This document shows positions 1-6,096 of a stretch of 13,856 nt of DNA, in pieces. The position numbers and the translations under genes are program-made. The notes under the pieces are model-generated. The model saw nothing but the letters and a program-made list of their open reading frames with translations, did no database searches and had not been told where the DNA came from. The DNA is from an uncultured Rhodobacterales bacterium (lineage in GTDB: Bacteria > Pseudomonadota > Alphaproteobacteria > Rhodobacterales > Rhodobacteraceae), in the NCBI GenBank assembly GCA_937901055.1, contig CALCGO010000419.1:1-13856 (forward strand), given 5' to 3'. Numbering within the stretch: the first letter of the stretch is position 1; each line of letters opens with the position of its first letter.

Positions 1-13
1 CACGTTACCAAAT

Positions 14-31
14 ATTCCCAACGTTGGGAAT
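14..31. promoter_or_regulatory. 18-bp perfect palindrome, probable repressor operator
   Basis: ATTCCCAACGTTGGGAAT is a perfect 18-bp inverted repeat just upstream of the rhodanese gene. On the minus strand it exactly fills the 17-bp gap between a possible -35 (TTGAGG, 37-32) and a weak possible -10 (TATTTG, 14-9, only 3 of 6 consensus bases). That suggests an operator for a leftward gene lying outside the window, or for both directions. The ATTC/GAAT half-sites recall those reported for ArsR-family persulfide sensors of the SqrR/BigR type, which would suit a rhodanese neighbour, but I am not sure the spacing (10 bp here) agrees. Seen: the palindrome. Inferred: the operator role and the regulator. 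Confidence 0.5.
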
Positions 32-49
32 CCTCAAGTTATGCTGAGG
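32..49. promoter_or_regulatory. SoxR/MerR-type box-like element
   Basis: CCTCAAGTTATGCTGAGG has CCTCA/TGAGG arms and matches the enterobacterial SoxR box CCTCAAGTTAACTTGAGG at 15 of 18 positions (my recollection of that box). The 11-mer CTCAAGTTATG recurs at 33-43 and 51-61, an 18-bp period. SoxR boxes normally sit between a -35 and a -10 spaced by 19-20 bp. I see no convincing -35/-10 pair around this box on the plus strand, which weakens the call. Confidence 0.35.
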
Positions 50-106
50 TCTCAAGTTATGAAGACCGCATTTGAAGAATCGCCCACCAGACATCAAGGA
101 GGCAAA

Positions 107-751
107 ATGCCTATTTGGAAAAGACTACTGAGCGCCCTTATTCCCGCCACAATGTTGTTGGCAACGCCAGTACAAGCGCAGGATGTCTGGATTATACCTG
201 ACTTACCGTTCTTTGAATTTGAATCCGGTGGCGAGTTTTATTTGATCGAACGCGATCAGGATAACGAAGCCCGTATTGTGGATTCGTTTGCGAAAACCTC
301 GCGGGCTTGTCCGCCGTTTTGTATCCAGCCGATGGTCGTGGCTGAAGGCGTAAAAACTGTTGGCGAAGTAGAGCTTCTTGATTTCATTCAGGACCATGTT
401 GAACCGGGTGGCGGCTTTTTGATCGACGCACGCGTTGAAAGTTTCTTCCTTGCTGGCACTATTCCGGGTGCTGTGAACCTTCCGTTTAACATGTTTGTGC
501 CTTCCTCGGCGAACCCGTTTCTTGATCAGTTGTTGATCTTGCTTGGGGGTAAACTTGATGCTTCGGGAGTCTGGGATTTCGACAACGCAGCAGAGCTTTT
601 ACTATTTTGTAATGGTCCTTGGTGTGGTCAGTCTCCGCGTGCGATCGAGAATTTGATAGAGCTCGGCTATCCGGCAGAGCGTTTATATTATTATCGCGGC
701 GGTATGCAGGCGTGGGCCTCTATGGGGCTAAGTGTGGTGGTTCCGGGGTAA
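107..751 (+). CDS. Exported rhodanese-like domain protein
   Basis: 214-residue periplasmic protein with a single rhodanese (sulfurtransferase-type) domain. Residues 1-24 form a signal peptide with a Lys/Arg n-region, a hydrophobic core and a VQA cleavage end. The rhodanese fold spans about residues 86-211. It shows an LIDAR segment (105-109), the GTIPGAVNLP loop and a C173-GQSP-R178 active-site loop in the usual C-X4-R form, followed by YYYRGGMQAW. A second cysteine lies five residues before the catalytic one (C168), and a CPPFC motif at 68-72 lies upstream of the domain; these suggest a redox or metal role beyond plain thiosulfate transfer. Start chosen at 107 because AAGGAGG (96-102) lies just upstream; an in-frame ATG at 41 falls inside the regulatory elements. 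The LysM-type gene follows after 63 bp, so they are probably co-transcribed. The sulfur donor and acceptor are unknown. Confidence 0.85.
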   Translation: MPIWKRLLSALIPATMLLATPVQAQDVWIIPDLPFFEFESGGEFYLIERDQDNEARIVDSFAKTSRACPPFCIQPMVVAEGVKTVGEVELLDFIQDHVEPGGGFLIDARVESFFLAGTIPGAVNLPFNMFVPSSANPFLDQLLILLGGKLDASGVWDFDNAAELLLFCNGPWCGQSPRAIENLIELGYPAERLYYYRGGMQAWASMGLSVVVPG

Positions 752-814
752 CTGCCAAGCTTGTGCAAAGCGATGTATTTATTGTGTTCTTTTTAGGGTG
801 GTTCTAGGAGTGTG

Positions 815-1609
815 ATGCAACAACGGTTGACAGTAGGCGTCATGTTAAACGTCTTTTTACTTGCCGGTTCGATTTCGGCCAGCACAATTCCTTTGAACTA
901 TGTTTCCGCAGGCTTCGTCGATCGCGGCAGCCGTGTTGCGCAGGCAACCGAGCTGCCTGCGATCTCCCCCTCAGCATTACGCAGGCTGACGTTTTATTCC
1001 GATAAAGCGATGTTGGCAATGTTCGATCTTGTGAACGAGGATTTGGTCGCCGGCGAGGGCGGCACGATTTCCACAGAAACTACCGACACTTTCAGAAGCG
1101 CGATTGAACGGTTGATCGGCGCGGGCGAGAAGGCCGATCTTGACGTTGAGCAAGTTGCGGTATTCTTCGGCCAAGAAGTAGCTGTGCGCTTTTCGGGGCC
1201 AATCCCGCAACTATTGCAAGGTAGCAGCGGCGAGATTGACGCGCGTGATCTTTTTCGCGGCATAGCAGATGGCAAGGCTTCGAGCGGAGCGCGACAAGCG
1301 GCCGACGCTGCGTATTTGCAAGCGTTGCAAGGTGAAATTCAAAACCTGCAGGGGACGCCTGATGAACCTGCGGTGGTGGTTGCGCCGGTTGAGGACAATG
1401 TTGATCCGGAATATGCGGCGCGCGTTGTTATCATTGACGGCAAACGCACCATTACCGTTGAACAGGGCGATTCACTGGCGGCTTATGCAACGGCTTTTTA
1501 CGAAGATACGTTGCTGTACCGGTCAATATTCACCGCTAATCGCGATATCCTGAGCGACCCGAATTTGCTGGAGCTGGGGCAAGTCGTGACGATACCCTAC
1601 CTTAAATAA
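815..1609 (+). CDS. Exported protein with C-terminal LysM-type domain
   Basis: 264-residue protein with an N-terminal signal peptide (about residues 1-22, ending SISA). Residues 25-195 form an uncharacterised, mostly helical region. The C-terminal LysM-type module (about 205-263) has the pattern V-x-x-GDSL then YEDTLLYRSIFTAN then DPNLLELGQVVTIP. LysM modules bind N-acetylglucosamine-containing polymers such as peptidoglycan, so the protein probably associates with the cell wall. ATG at 815 was preferred over the GTG at 812 because AGGAG (806-810) is only 1 base from the GTG. The gene lies 63 bp after the rhodanese gene on the same strand. Its last 13 bases overlap the end of the convergent DUF2125 gene. 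The function of the N-terminal region is unknown. Confidence 0.75.
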   Translation: MQQRLTVGVMLNVFLLAGSISASTIPLNYVSAGFVDRGSRVAQATELPAISPSALRRLTFYSDKAMLAMFDLVNEDLVAGEGGTISTETTDTFRSAIERLIGAGEKADLDVEQVAVFFGQEVAVRFSGPIPQLLQGSSGEIDARDLFRGIADGKASSGARQAADAAYLQALQGEIQNLQGTPDEPAVVVAPVEDNVDPEYAARVVIIDGKRTITVEQGDSLAAYATAFYEDTLLYRSIFTANRDILSDPNLLELGQVVTIPYLK

Positions 1610-2607
1610 ACGCGGGGTGCCGGGCCGATGGGGATTATCCCTATGTAGGTCAGATTGTCCTTGAATTGCAGCTTGATCTCGATGTCCTCGGGATCGCCTG
1701 ACAATGCTGACACGACGGATATTCCACGGACGAGCGATGTTTCAAACTCGGGGTCCAGAAGTTGTGCCGCGACTATCACATCCAACAACTTGCGCCAATT
1801 TTGAGCCATAACGGTGAAGGTGCCATCCATGTACCCCTCCGCCGTGATGTCGATGGTGCCTGTCCCGTTTAGGTTCAACTCACCCCAGAGGAACCGAAGG
1901 TCTCGGATTTCAATCGCGGTCATGCGCGGGTTGGTTTGTTCAATTGCGAAACGATCCCACGGGTCGTCGTAGGTCAGCGTGGCGTCAATAATCGCTTCGG
2001 GGATTGTTTCGGGCAACGCGCCACTTTGATCAACGGAGTCGCGCCATGCAGCAGGGGGCGAGAACTCCAGAGCTTTTATATACAGGTCATAGGAATTTGG
2101 TGGCAGGTCAGGCGCGTTGTGGGCAAAAAACGCGATGCTTGCCTCCTTCGCGGAAGCGCGCCACTCGGTCTCGCCGGTAAGCACCAGATCGGCGGTTTCC
2201 AACTGCATACGTTCAAGCGAGAGGGCTGTGTCTGGTTTAAAAATCAGGGATCCACGAAACAGCGAGCTGGTTATCGTGGTAGTGTCGCTGCGCGTCGCAT
2301 AACTGTGTGTGCCGGGCCAGACCGCGATGATGTGGTTGGGTTTATAAGATAGCGCCAGAAGCTGGAAATGCGGGGCCTGCCAAGTCCAACCGGCTTCGGG
2401 GTTGCTTAGGGCCAAGTCAGTGAACACGCTGTCGAAACGATTGGGGTAGCCGGTAACGTTGAATTCTTCGACCTCGGCAACCCAGCCAGCTTCGCGGCGT
2501 TGTTCCATCCATGTCTCGATGGCGGTTTTCTGGGCGGTCGTGCCGATCACCCACCACGCACTCCATCCCAAGGATAGCACCACTATCAAAGTAATTAGGC
2601 TTCGCAT
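1597..2607 (-). CDS. DUF2125 domain-containing envelope protein
   Basis: 336-residue protein with an N-terminal hydrophobic helix (about residues 3-22) that serves as signal anchor or signal peptide, followed by a large extracytoplasmic domain. Features I associate with DUF2125, a family common in Alphaproteobacteria, are W-x5-GW near residue 40, the VTGYPNRFDS segment, WTWQAPHFQLLALSYKP and a beta-rich body ending in GIIPIGPAPRVYL. The function of the family is unknown; the repeated beta architecture suggests a periplasmic or membrane-associated role. Start set at 2607, where GGAGG lies upstream and the signal sequence begins; the reading frame remains open for 88 codons further upstream, through the divergent chaC start region, but that extension has no signal-like or family-like content. 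The gene diverges from chaC across 66 bp and converges with the LysM gene. Confidence 0.8.
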   Translation of the reverse strand: MRSLITLIVVLSLGWSAWWVIGTTAQKTAIETWMEQRREAGWVAEVEEFNVTGYPNRFDSVFTDLALSNPEAGWTWQAPHFQLLALSYKPNHIIAVWPGTHSYATRSDTTTITSSLFRGSLIFKPDTALSLERMQLETADLVLTGETEWRASAKEASIAFFAHNAPDLPPNSYDLYIKALEFSPPAAWRDSVDQSGALPETIPEAIIDATLTYDDPWDRFAIEQTNPRMTAIEIRDLRFLWGELNLNGTGTIDITAEGYMDGTFTVMAQNWRKLLDVIVAAQLLDPEFETSLVRGISVVSALSGDPEDIEIKLQFKDNLTYIGIIPIGPAPRVYLR

Positions 2608-2673
2608 GGATTCCCCCCTCCAACTCCGCAAGAATGCAGGGTATACACTGGTCATAAATCGGAGGCAGATACA

Positions 2674-3210
2674 ATGCAGCAAAATGACCTTTGGGTTTTC
2701 GGATACGGTTCGTTGCTTTGGCGACCGGGCTTCGAATACGTGGAACGCCGTGTCGCAACATTGCGCGGTTTCAACCGGTCTTTCTGCATGAGTTCGATTC
2801 ATTACCGTGGCACGAGCGCCGCGCCCGGCCTTGTGCTGGCGCTGGACCCGGACCATCGCAGCGAATGTCACGGTGTGGGGTTTCGCGTGGTGCCGGATTT
2901 GGCTGCGGACACCATGGCGTACCTGCGCGAGCGGGAGTTGGTATCATCGGCCTATGTGGAGCAAACACATTCGATTGCTTTTCACACTGGCGGCGTCGCT
3001 GAAGCGGTCTGTTATGTGATGGACCAATCCCACGAACAATACGCCGGTGGCTTAAGTATCGAGGAACAGGCGACGATTATCGCCAAGGCGACGGGGTCGG
3101 CAGGGCCGAACGACGAGTATTTGTTCAATACGGTCACGCATCTGCTGGAGTTGGGAATATCTGACCCCGAGCTGGAACGTCTTGTGACGCTGGTGCACGG
3201 GGCCGACTAG
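2674..3210 (+). CDS. ChaC-type gamma-glutamylcyclotransferase
   Basis: 178-residue cytoplasmic enzyme of the ChaC family, which cleaves glutathione to 5-oxoproline and Cys-Gly. The N-terminus carries the substrate-binding FGYGSLLW motif (residues 9-16), preceded by a short strand as in other members. The segment YLRERE (83-88) corresponds to the family's YLxxRE motif, making E88 the likely catalytic glutamate. Length is typical for bacterial ChaC proteins. GGAGG at 2661-2665 sits 8 bases before the ATG. It is divergent from the DUF2125 gene and ends 12 bp from the stop of the convergent LysM/solute-binding gene, so it appears to be a single-gene unit. The glutathione link is shared with gloB at the right end of the window, but they are separate units. 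Confidence 0.88.
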   Translation: MQQNDLWVFGYGSLLWRPGFEYVERRVATLRGFNRSFCMSSIHYRGTSAAPGLVLALDPDHRSECHGVGFRVVPDLAADTMAYLRERELVSSAYVEQTHSIAFHTGGVAEAVCYVMDQSHEQYAGGLSIEEQATIIAKATGSAGPNDEYLFNTVTHLLELGISDPELERLVTLVHGAD

Positions 3211-3222
3211 CTGGGTCGTGGG

Positions 3223-4422
3223 TTAGTTTAACCGGTTGACCAGATAATCGCGCGCGATTGCGCCCCATTCGCCAGAAGCCAACATATCCCATATGCCGGC
3301 GTTCAGATAATCCATGGCGGTCATGCCTTCGGGATCACCTTTTGCCGCAATGGCATGAACGGTATGGATTGCAGAAAGGGCGGTTAGCTCGACGATGCTA
3401 TCACTACGACCGGAATCGGCGAAATACACATCGGCGGTCAAACCGTTGACGCTGACGATGTCAACGATATCGTTTTGCAAATCTTCAAAGCACGTGGCGA
3501 GGTCGGTGGCAGTTTCCAGCGAAATGATAGGTTCGATCATCCCGTCTTCGAGAAGATCATAGGTGTGCAAGGCGGCTGGGCGACAAACACGGGCACCGAC
3601 CAAATCGACTTCCTCGGAGGCCGCGAGGAAGGGGCTGTCCGATACGGTAAACATTGCCATCTGCGCCTCGTAGATAGGGGCAGAGAAGGTGAAGTTCTCG
3701 CACAAATCCCGGATGTCGGCGTCGAACTCGCCTAGATCGCAATCCGGGAGTAGCCACGGGAAAGACAGGTGGAAACTGTCGGGCAATACGGATGTCGCCA
3801 AGCCGGACTTCGGATGCGTCACGAATATCGGTTTCTCGACCTTGGCTGCTTCGCTTCGCAACAAGGCGGTTTCGATCAATGTGGTGATCAGGCCACCTTG
3901 CAACAGGTTTTGATCGGAATAGGGCAGGTTATCCGAAAATCCAACGAGGGTTATTTCCGCGATTTCGGGGTCCGTGCGTGGCGTCAGCACGGGTGCGGGC
4001 GTGGGTTCGGTGATGACGATTGTCGTTGGTTGAACTTCGACCACAACCTCGGGTGTTGTTGGGTCGGTGGCTACGTCAACTATGGCGGGTTCTTCGTTCG
4101 ATGTGGTTTCAAGCGACGCCGTTGGTTCGACTGTTTTTTCTTCGGGTTCGACGGGTGCGCTGGCCTGAACGAACAAGCCGCGGCACGGTAGATCAAGGGT
4201 AACGCCGATAGGAATAATGTGAGGTGTGCGGCCAAGATTGCTGCGGTTTTCTTCGAATATATAGCGGTAATCTTTCGGATTTCCGTATGTATGCTTGGCG
4301 ATTTCGCGTAGTGTGTCGCCTTTGACTGTTGTGTGGGTTCCACAGATGTCTTGGGCCAATACTGGAGTCGTTGAAATCGCTGTGACAGCCATTCCCAAAG
4401 CTGCAAAAAGCTGTTTATTCAA
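3223..4422 (-). CDS. Exported LysM plus solute-binding-domain fusion protein
   Basis: 399-residue secreted protein with three parts. A signal peptide covers residues 1-23 (cleavage VLA-Q). A LysM-type module covers about 27-80 (VKGDTLREIA, YRYIFEENRSNLG, IPIGVTLDLPC) and is bracketed by C27 and C80, which may form a disulfide. A Pro/Glu/Thr/Val-rich linker (85-153) leads to a bacterial solute-binding-protein-like domain (155-399), recognisable from LVGFSDNLPYSD, the GGLITTLIETAL helix and four further cysteines. The start is TTG: it gives the lysine-bearing n-region of the signal peptide and has AAGGG about 8 bases upstream. The alternative ATG at residue 11 would lose that charge and has a weaker ribosome site. 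No transporter permease genes are adjacent, so a sensing or scaffolding role is as likely as uptake. It lies downstream of qmcA and the NfeD-like gene, separated by a hairpin. Confidence 0.75.
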   Translation of the reverse strand: MNKQLFAALGMAVTAISTTPVLAQDICGTHTTVKGDTLREIAKHTYGNPKDYRYIFEENRSNLGRTPHIIPIGVTLDLPCRGLFVQASAPVEPEEKTVEPTASLETTSNEEPAIVDVATDPTTPEVVVEVQPTTIVITEPTPAPVLTPRTDPEIAEITLVGFSDNLPYSDQNLLQGGLITTLIETALLRSEAAKVEKPIFVTHPKSGLATSVLPDSFHLSFPWLLPDCDLGEFDADIRDLCENFTFSAPIYEAQMAMFTVSDSPFLAASEEVDLVGARVCRPAALHTYDLLEDGMIEPIISLETATDLATCFEDLQNDIVDIVSVNGLTADVYFADSGRSDSIVELTALSAIHTVHAIAAKGDPEGMTAMDYLNAGIWDMLASGEWGAIARDYLVNRLN

Positions 4423-4442
4423 TTATTCGACCCTTTAGTCAT
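4419..4442 (-). other. Possible 7-codon leader ORF overlapping the TTG start
   Basis: On the minus strand an ATG at 4442-4440 opens a reading frame of seven codons (MTKGSNN) whose TGA stop (4421-4419) overlaps the TTG start of the LysM/solute-binding gene in the form TTGA. GCAGGGTGG lies just upstream of this ATG and forms part of the 3' arm of the 4445-4476 hairpin. This layout could let translation of the leader control the weak TTG start. It may also be coincidence; only the layout is seen. Confidence 0.25.
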
Positions 4443-4444
4443 AT

Positions 4445-4476
4445 CCACCCTGCGAAAACAAATCACTCGCAGGGGG
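4445..4476 (-). terminator. Intergenic hairpin between NfeD-like and LysM/SBP genes
   Basis: CCCTGCGA (4448-4455) and TCGCAGGG (4467-4474) form a perfect 8-bp stem around an 11-base loop. It can be extended by CC/GG across a one-base bulge. It lies in the 68-bp gap after the NfeD-like stop codon. No T-run follows on either strand, so it is not a classic intrinsic terminator. It may be an attenuator, an RNA-processing or stability element, or a control of the leader ORF just downstream. Confidence 0.4.
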
Positions 4477-4490
4477 ATTATGACAGGTTC

Positions 4491-4955
4491 CTAAATGTTT
4501 TCAACCTGTACCGACATTCCCTCGGCCGCAATTATCTTGACGACTTGGCCGACTTCGGCGCTTTCACCTGTGGGCCATTTGGCAGCCCAGCGAAGCCCGT
4601 TCAGTTCGATATGGCCCTCGCCAAGGTCGAAGTCTACAACTTTGGCTTTGTGGCCAACCATCTGTTCGGAGCGGCTGTTCAGGTTCGTTTCCGGCTCGCC
4701 GTCGCCGAACTTTCGCAAATACCCGCGGCCGGCGAACATCGAGCCGATGGACAGAACAGCATAAAGGGCAACTTGTAACTCGCCTTGCATACCCGGAGCG
4801 ATCCACAGAATGATTGCCATAACGATGGCAGCAATCCCCGGCCAGATCAGAACGAACGAGGCGATTACCATTTCTAATGCGCCAAGCCCGACGCCAAGGG
4901 CAATCCACCACCAAGGTGAAAGCGTTTCGATCAAGCTAAAAAGTCCGGCTTCCAT
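4491..4955 (-). CDS. NfeD-like membrane protein
   Basis: 154-residue inner-membrane protein of the short NfeD type (without the ClpP-like protease domain). Hydrophobic helices lie at about residues 15-36, 38-54 and 58-77. A soluble C-terminal OB-fold follows (about 97-152), with the family pattern MVGHKAKVVD, GEGHIELNGLRWAAKW and VGQVVKIIAAEGMSVQV. Proteins of this family pair with SPFH proteins; E. coli ybbJ beside qmcA is the classic case. Here the ATG comes 4 bp after the qmcA stop, and its AAGGAG ribosome site overlaps the qmcA stop region, so the two are almost certainly translated from one message and coupled. The role is probably to assemble or stabilise the SPFH oligomer. Confidence 0.88.
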   Translation of the reverse strand: MEAGLFSLIETLSPWWWIALGVGLGALEMVIASFVLIWPGIAAIVMAIILWIAPGMQGELQVALYAVLSIGSMFAGRGYLRKFGDGEPETNLNSRSEQMVGHKAKVVDFDLGEGHIELNGLRWAAKWPTGESAEVGQVVKIIAAEGMSVQVENI

Positions 4956-4959
4956 CAGA

Positions 4960-5877
4960 TTACTCCTTTGTTACGGCTTTTGCGATGTCGGCAATACCGG
5001 CAACGGAACCGATCAGACCAGTGGCCTCAAGCGGGATCATTACAGTTTTGCTATTTGGCGATCCTGCAATGTCACGCAAAGCTTCGGTGTATTTGGTAGC
5101 CACGAAGTAGTTGATGGCCTGAATGTCACCTTTGGCAATCGCCTCGGATACCATACGCGTTGCGTTGGCTTCGGCTTCGGCGGCGCGTTCGCGGGCCTCG
5201 GCGTCGAGGAAGGCAGCTTCGCGTGCGCCCTCGGCTTCGCGGATCTGGGCTTCACGTTGACCTTCGGCTTCAAGAATGGCTGCTTGTTTCAAGCCTTCGG
5301 CCTGAAGAATGTCGGCACGCTTGGTCCGCTCCGCTTTCATCTGACGGGCCATCGCTTCGTTAATGTCTTCTGGTGGTGAGAGGTCTTTGATCTCTACGCG
5401 CGTAACTTTCACGCCCCATGAATGCGAAGCTTCGTCGATGATGTTCAGCAGGCGCGTGTTGATATGGTCACGATTTGACAGGCTTTCGTCCAAATCCATC
5501 GCGCCAATAACGGCACGAATGTTGGTCATCGACAGGTTGGTCAGGGCACGTTCCAGATCGCGGACCTCGTAGGCGGCCTGTGCGGCATCAACCACCTGAT
5601 AGAAGGCCACAGCGTCCGCCATAACCATGGCGTTGTCTTTGGTAATCACCTCTTGCGAGTGGATGTCCAGAACCGTTTCCATCATGTTAATCTTCGCGCC
5701 GACCTTGTCCATAATTGGGATCAGGAAGTTTAGGCCCGGTTTAAGGGTGCGTGTGTAGCGACCGAAGCGTTCGACCGTCCAAGTTTCGCCCTGTGGAACT
5801 GTCTTTACCATTAGGTAAAGCATGATGATGGCGAAGACCAAAATCGCCAGTGCTGGTGCGCCGATTGCTTCTAGCAT
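4960..5877 (-). CDS. qmcA: SPFH/Band 7 membrane protein QmcA
   Basis: 305 residues, the length I recall for E. coli QmcA. An N-terminal membrane helix (about residues 5-25) precedes the SPFH/Band 7 domain (about 26-185), which has VPQGETWTVERFGRY, LKPGLNFLIPIMDKV, EVITKDNAMVMADAVAFYQV and GVKVTRVEIKDLSPPEDI. Next comes an Ala/Glu-rich helix with four 11-residue repeats (190-233), then a C-terminal segment (INYFVATKYTEALRDIA). SPFH proteins form large cage-like oligomers in the inner membrane, mark membrane microdomains and often modulate the FtsH protease. The start at 5877 has AAGGA 8 bases upstream; an upstream in-frame start at 5925 adds 16 residues that spoil the N-terminal helix arrangement. 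First gene of a unit with the NfeD-like gene. Confidence 0.9.
   Translation of the reverse strand: MLEAIGAPALAILVFAIIMLYLMVKTVPQGETWTVERFGRYTRTLKPGLNFLIPIMDKVGAKINMMETVLDIHSQEVITKDNAMVMADAVAFYQVVDAAQAAYEVRDLERALTNLSMTNIRAVIGAMDLDESLSNRDHINTRLLNIIDEASHSWGVKVTRVEIKDLSPPEDINEAMARQMKAERTKRADILQAEGLKQAAILEAEGQREAQIREAEGAREAAFLDAEARERAAEAEANATRMVSEAIAKGDIQAINYFVATKYTEALRDIAGSPNSKTVMIPLEATGLIGSVAGIADIAKAVTKE
5179..5310 (-). repeat. Four 11-residue coiled-coil repeats in QmcA
   Basis: Residues 190-233 of QmcA form four tandem 11-residue units with the pattern I/F-x-x-AE-G/A-x-x-x-A-x, first unit ILQAEGLKQAA. In DNA this is a 33-bp periodicity. Such hendecad repeats are normal for the coiled-coil wall of SPFH cages. 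Confidence 0.7.
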
Positions 5878-5895
5878 GTAATATCCTTCCCTCGT

Positions 5896-5938
5896 GCCCG
5901 TTTTCAGGCAACGTGCGTTTTGCAAAAATGTAACGGGC
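5896..5938 (-). other. Inverted repeat in the qmcA leader
   Basis: GCCCGTT (5896-5902) and AACGGGC (5932-5938) form a 7-bp perfect inverted repeat with a 29-base loop that itself contains short complementary pieces (TGC/GCA). It lies 19 bp upstream of the qmcA start, within the likely 5' untranslated region. It may be a structured leader or an operator. No known riboswitch pattern is recognised. Confidence 0.25.
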
Positions 5939-5987
5939 GTTTGAAAACCGTCCCGCCTTTGATGAATTATCTAATACATATGGGGGT

Positions 5988-6016
5988 TTGTGATCAAATT
6001 GCAAATAATTTATGGT
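5988..6016 (+). promoter_or_regulatory. Candidate sigma-70-type promoter for the motor operon
   Basis: TTGTGA (5988-5993), a 17-bp spacer and TATGGT (6011-6016) each match the -35 and -10 consensus at 4 of 6 positions. They lie in the 219-bp gap between the divergent qmcA and ExbB-like genes, about 80 bp before the ExbB-like start. A GAGAA/TTCTC inverted repeat (6019-6023, 6035-6039) follows directly and would sit at the transcription start, a natural repressor position. The gap presumably also holds the qmcA promoter, which I could not place. Confidence 0.35.
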
Positions 6017-6096
6017 TTGAGAACACTGTTGGAATTCTCGCAAATCAACTCTACAGTGGCGCAAATCATGGGTAAAACGGCAAGGAAAGCTGCATA

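Noticed and set aside
41..106. Upstream extension of the rhodanese gene from an ATG at 41
   Set aside because: It would place coding sequence over the SoxR-like repeat, has no ribosome site and buries the signal peptide. The ATG at 107 has AAGGAGG at the right distance.
2608..2673. Divergent promoters between the DUF2125 gene and chaC
   Set aside because: GTATAC and CATAAA look like -10 elements, but no -35 occurs at the right spacing on either strand. A promoter must exist here, but I cannot place it.
2608..2871. Extension of the DUF2125 gene by 88 codons through the chaC start
   Set aside because: The added residues have no signal or domain character and overlap the chaC coding start. The start at 2607 has a GGAGG site and begins a proper hydrophobic N-terminus.
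3221..3233. Hairpin GGTTA-GTT-TAACC between the chaC and LysM/SBP stop codons
   Set aside because: The stem is only 5 bp, partly coding, and no T-run follows, so a terminator call is not supported.
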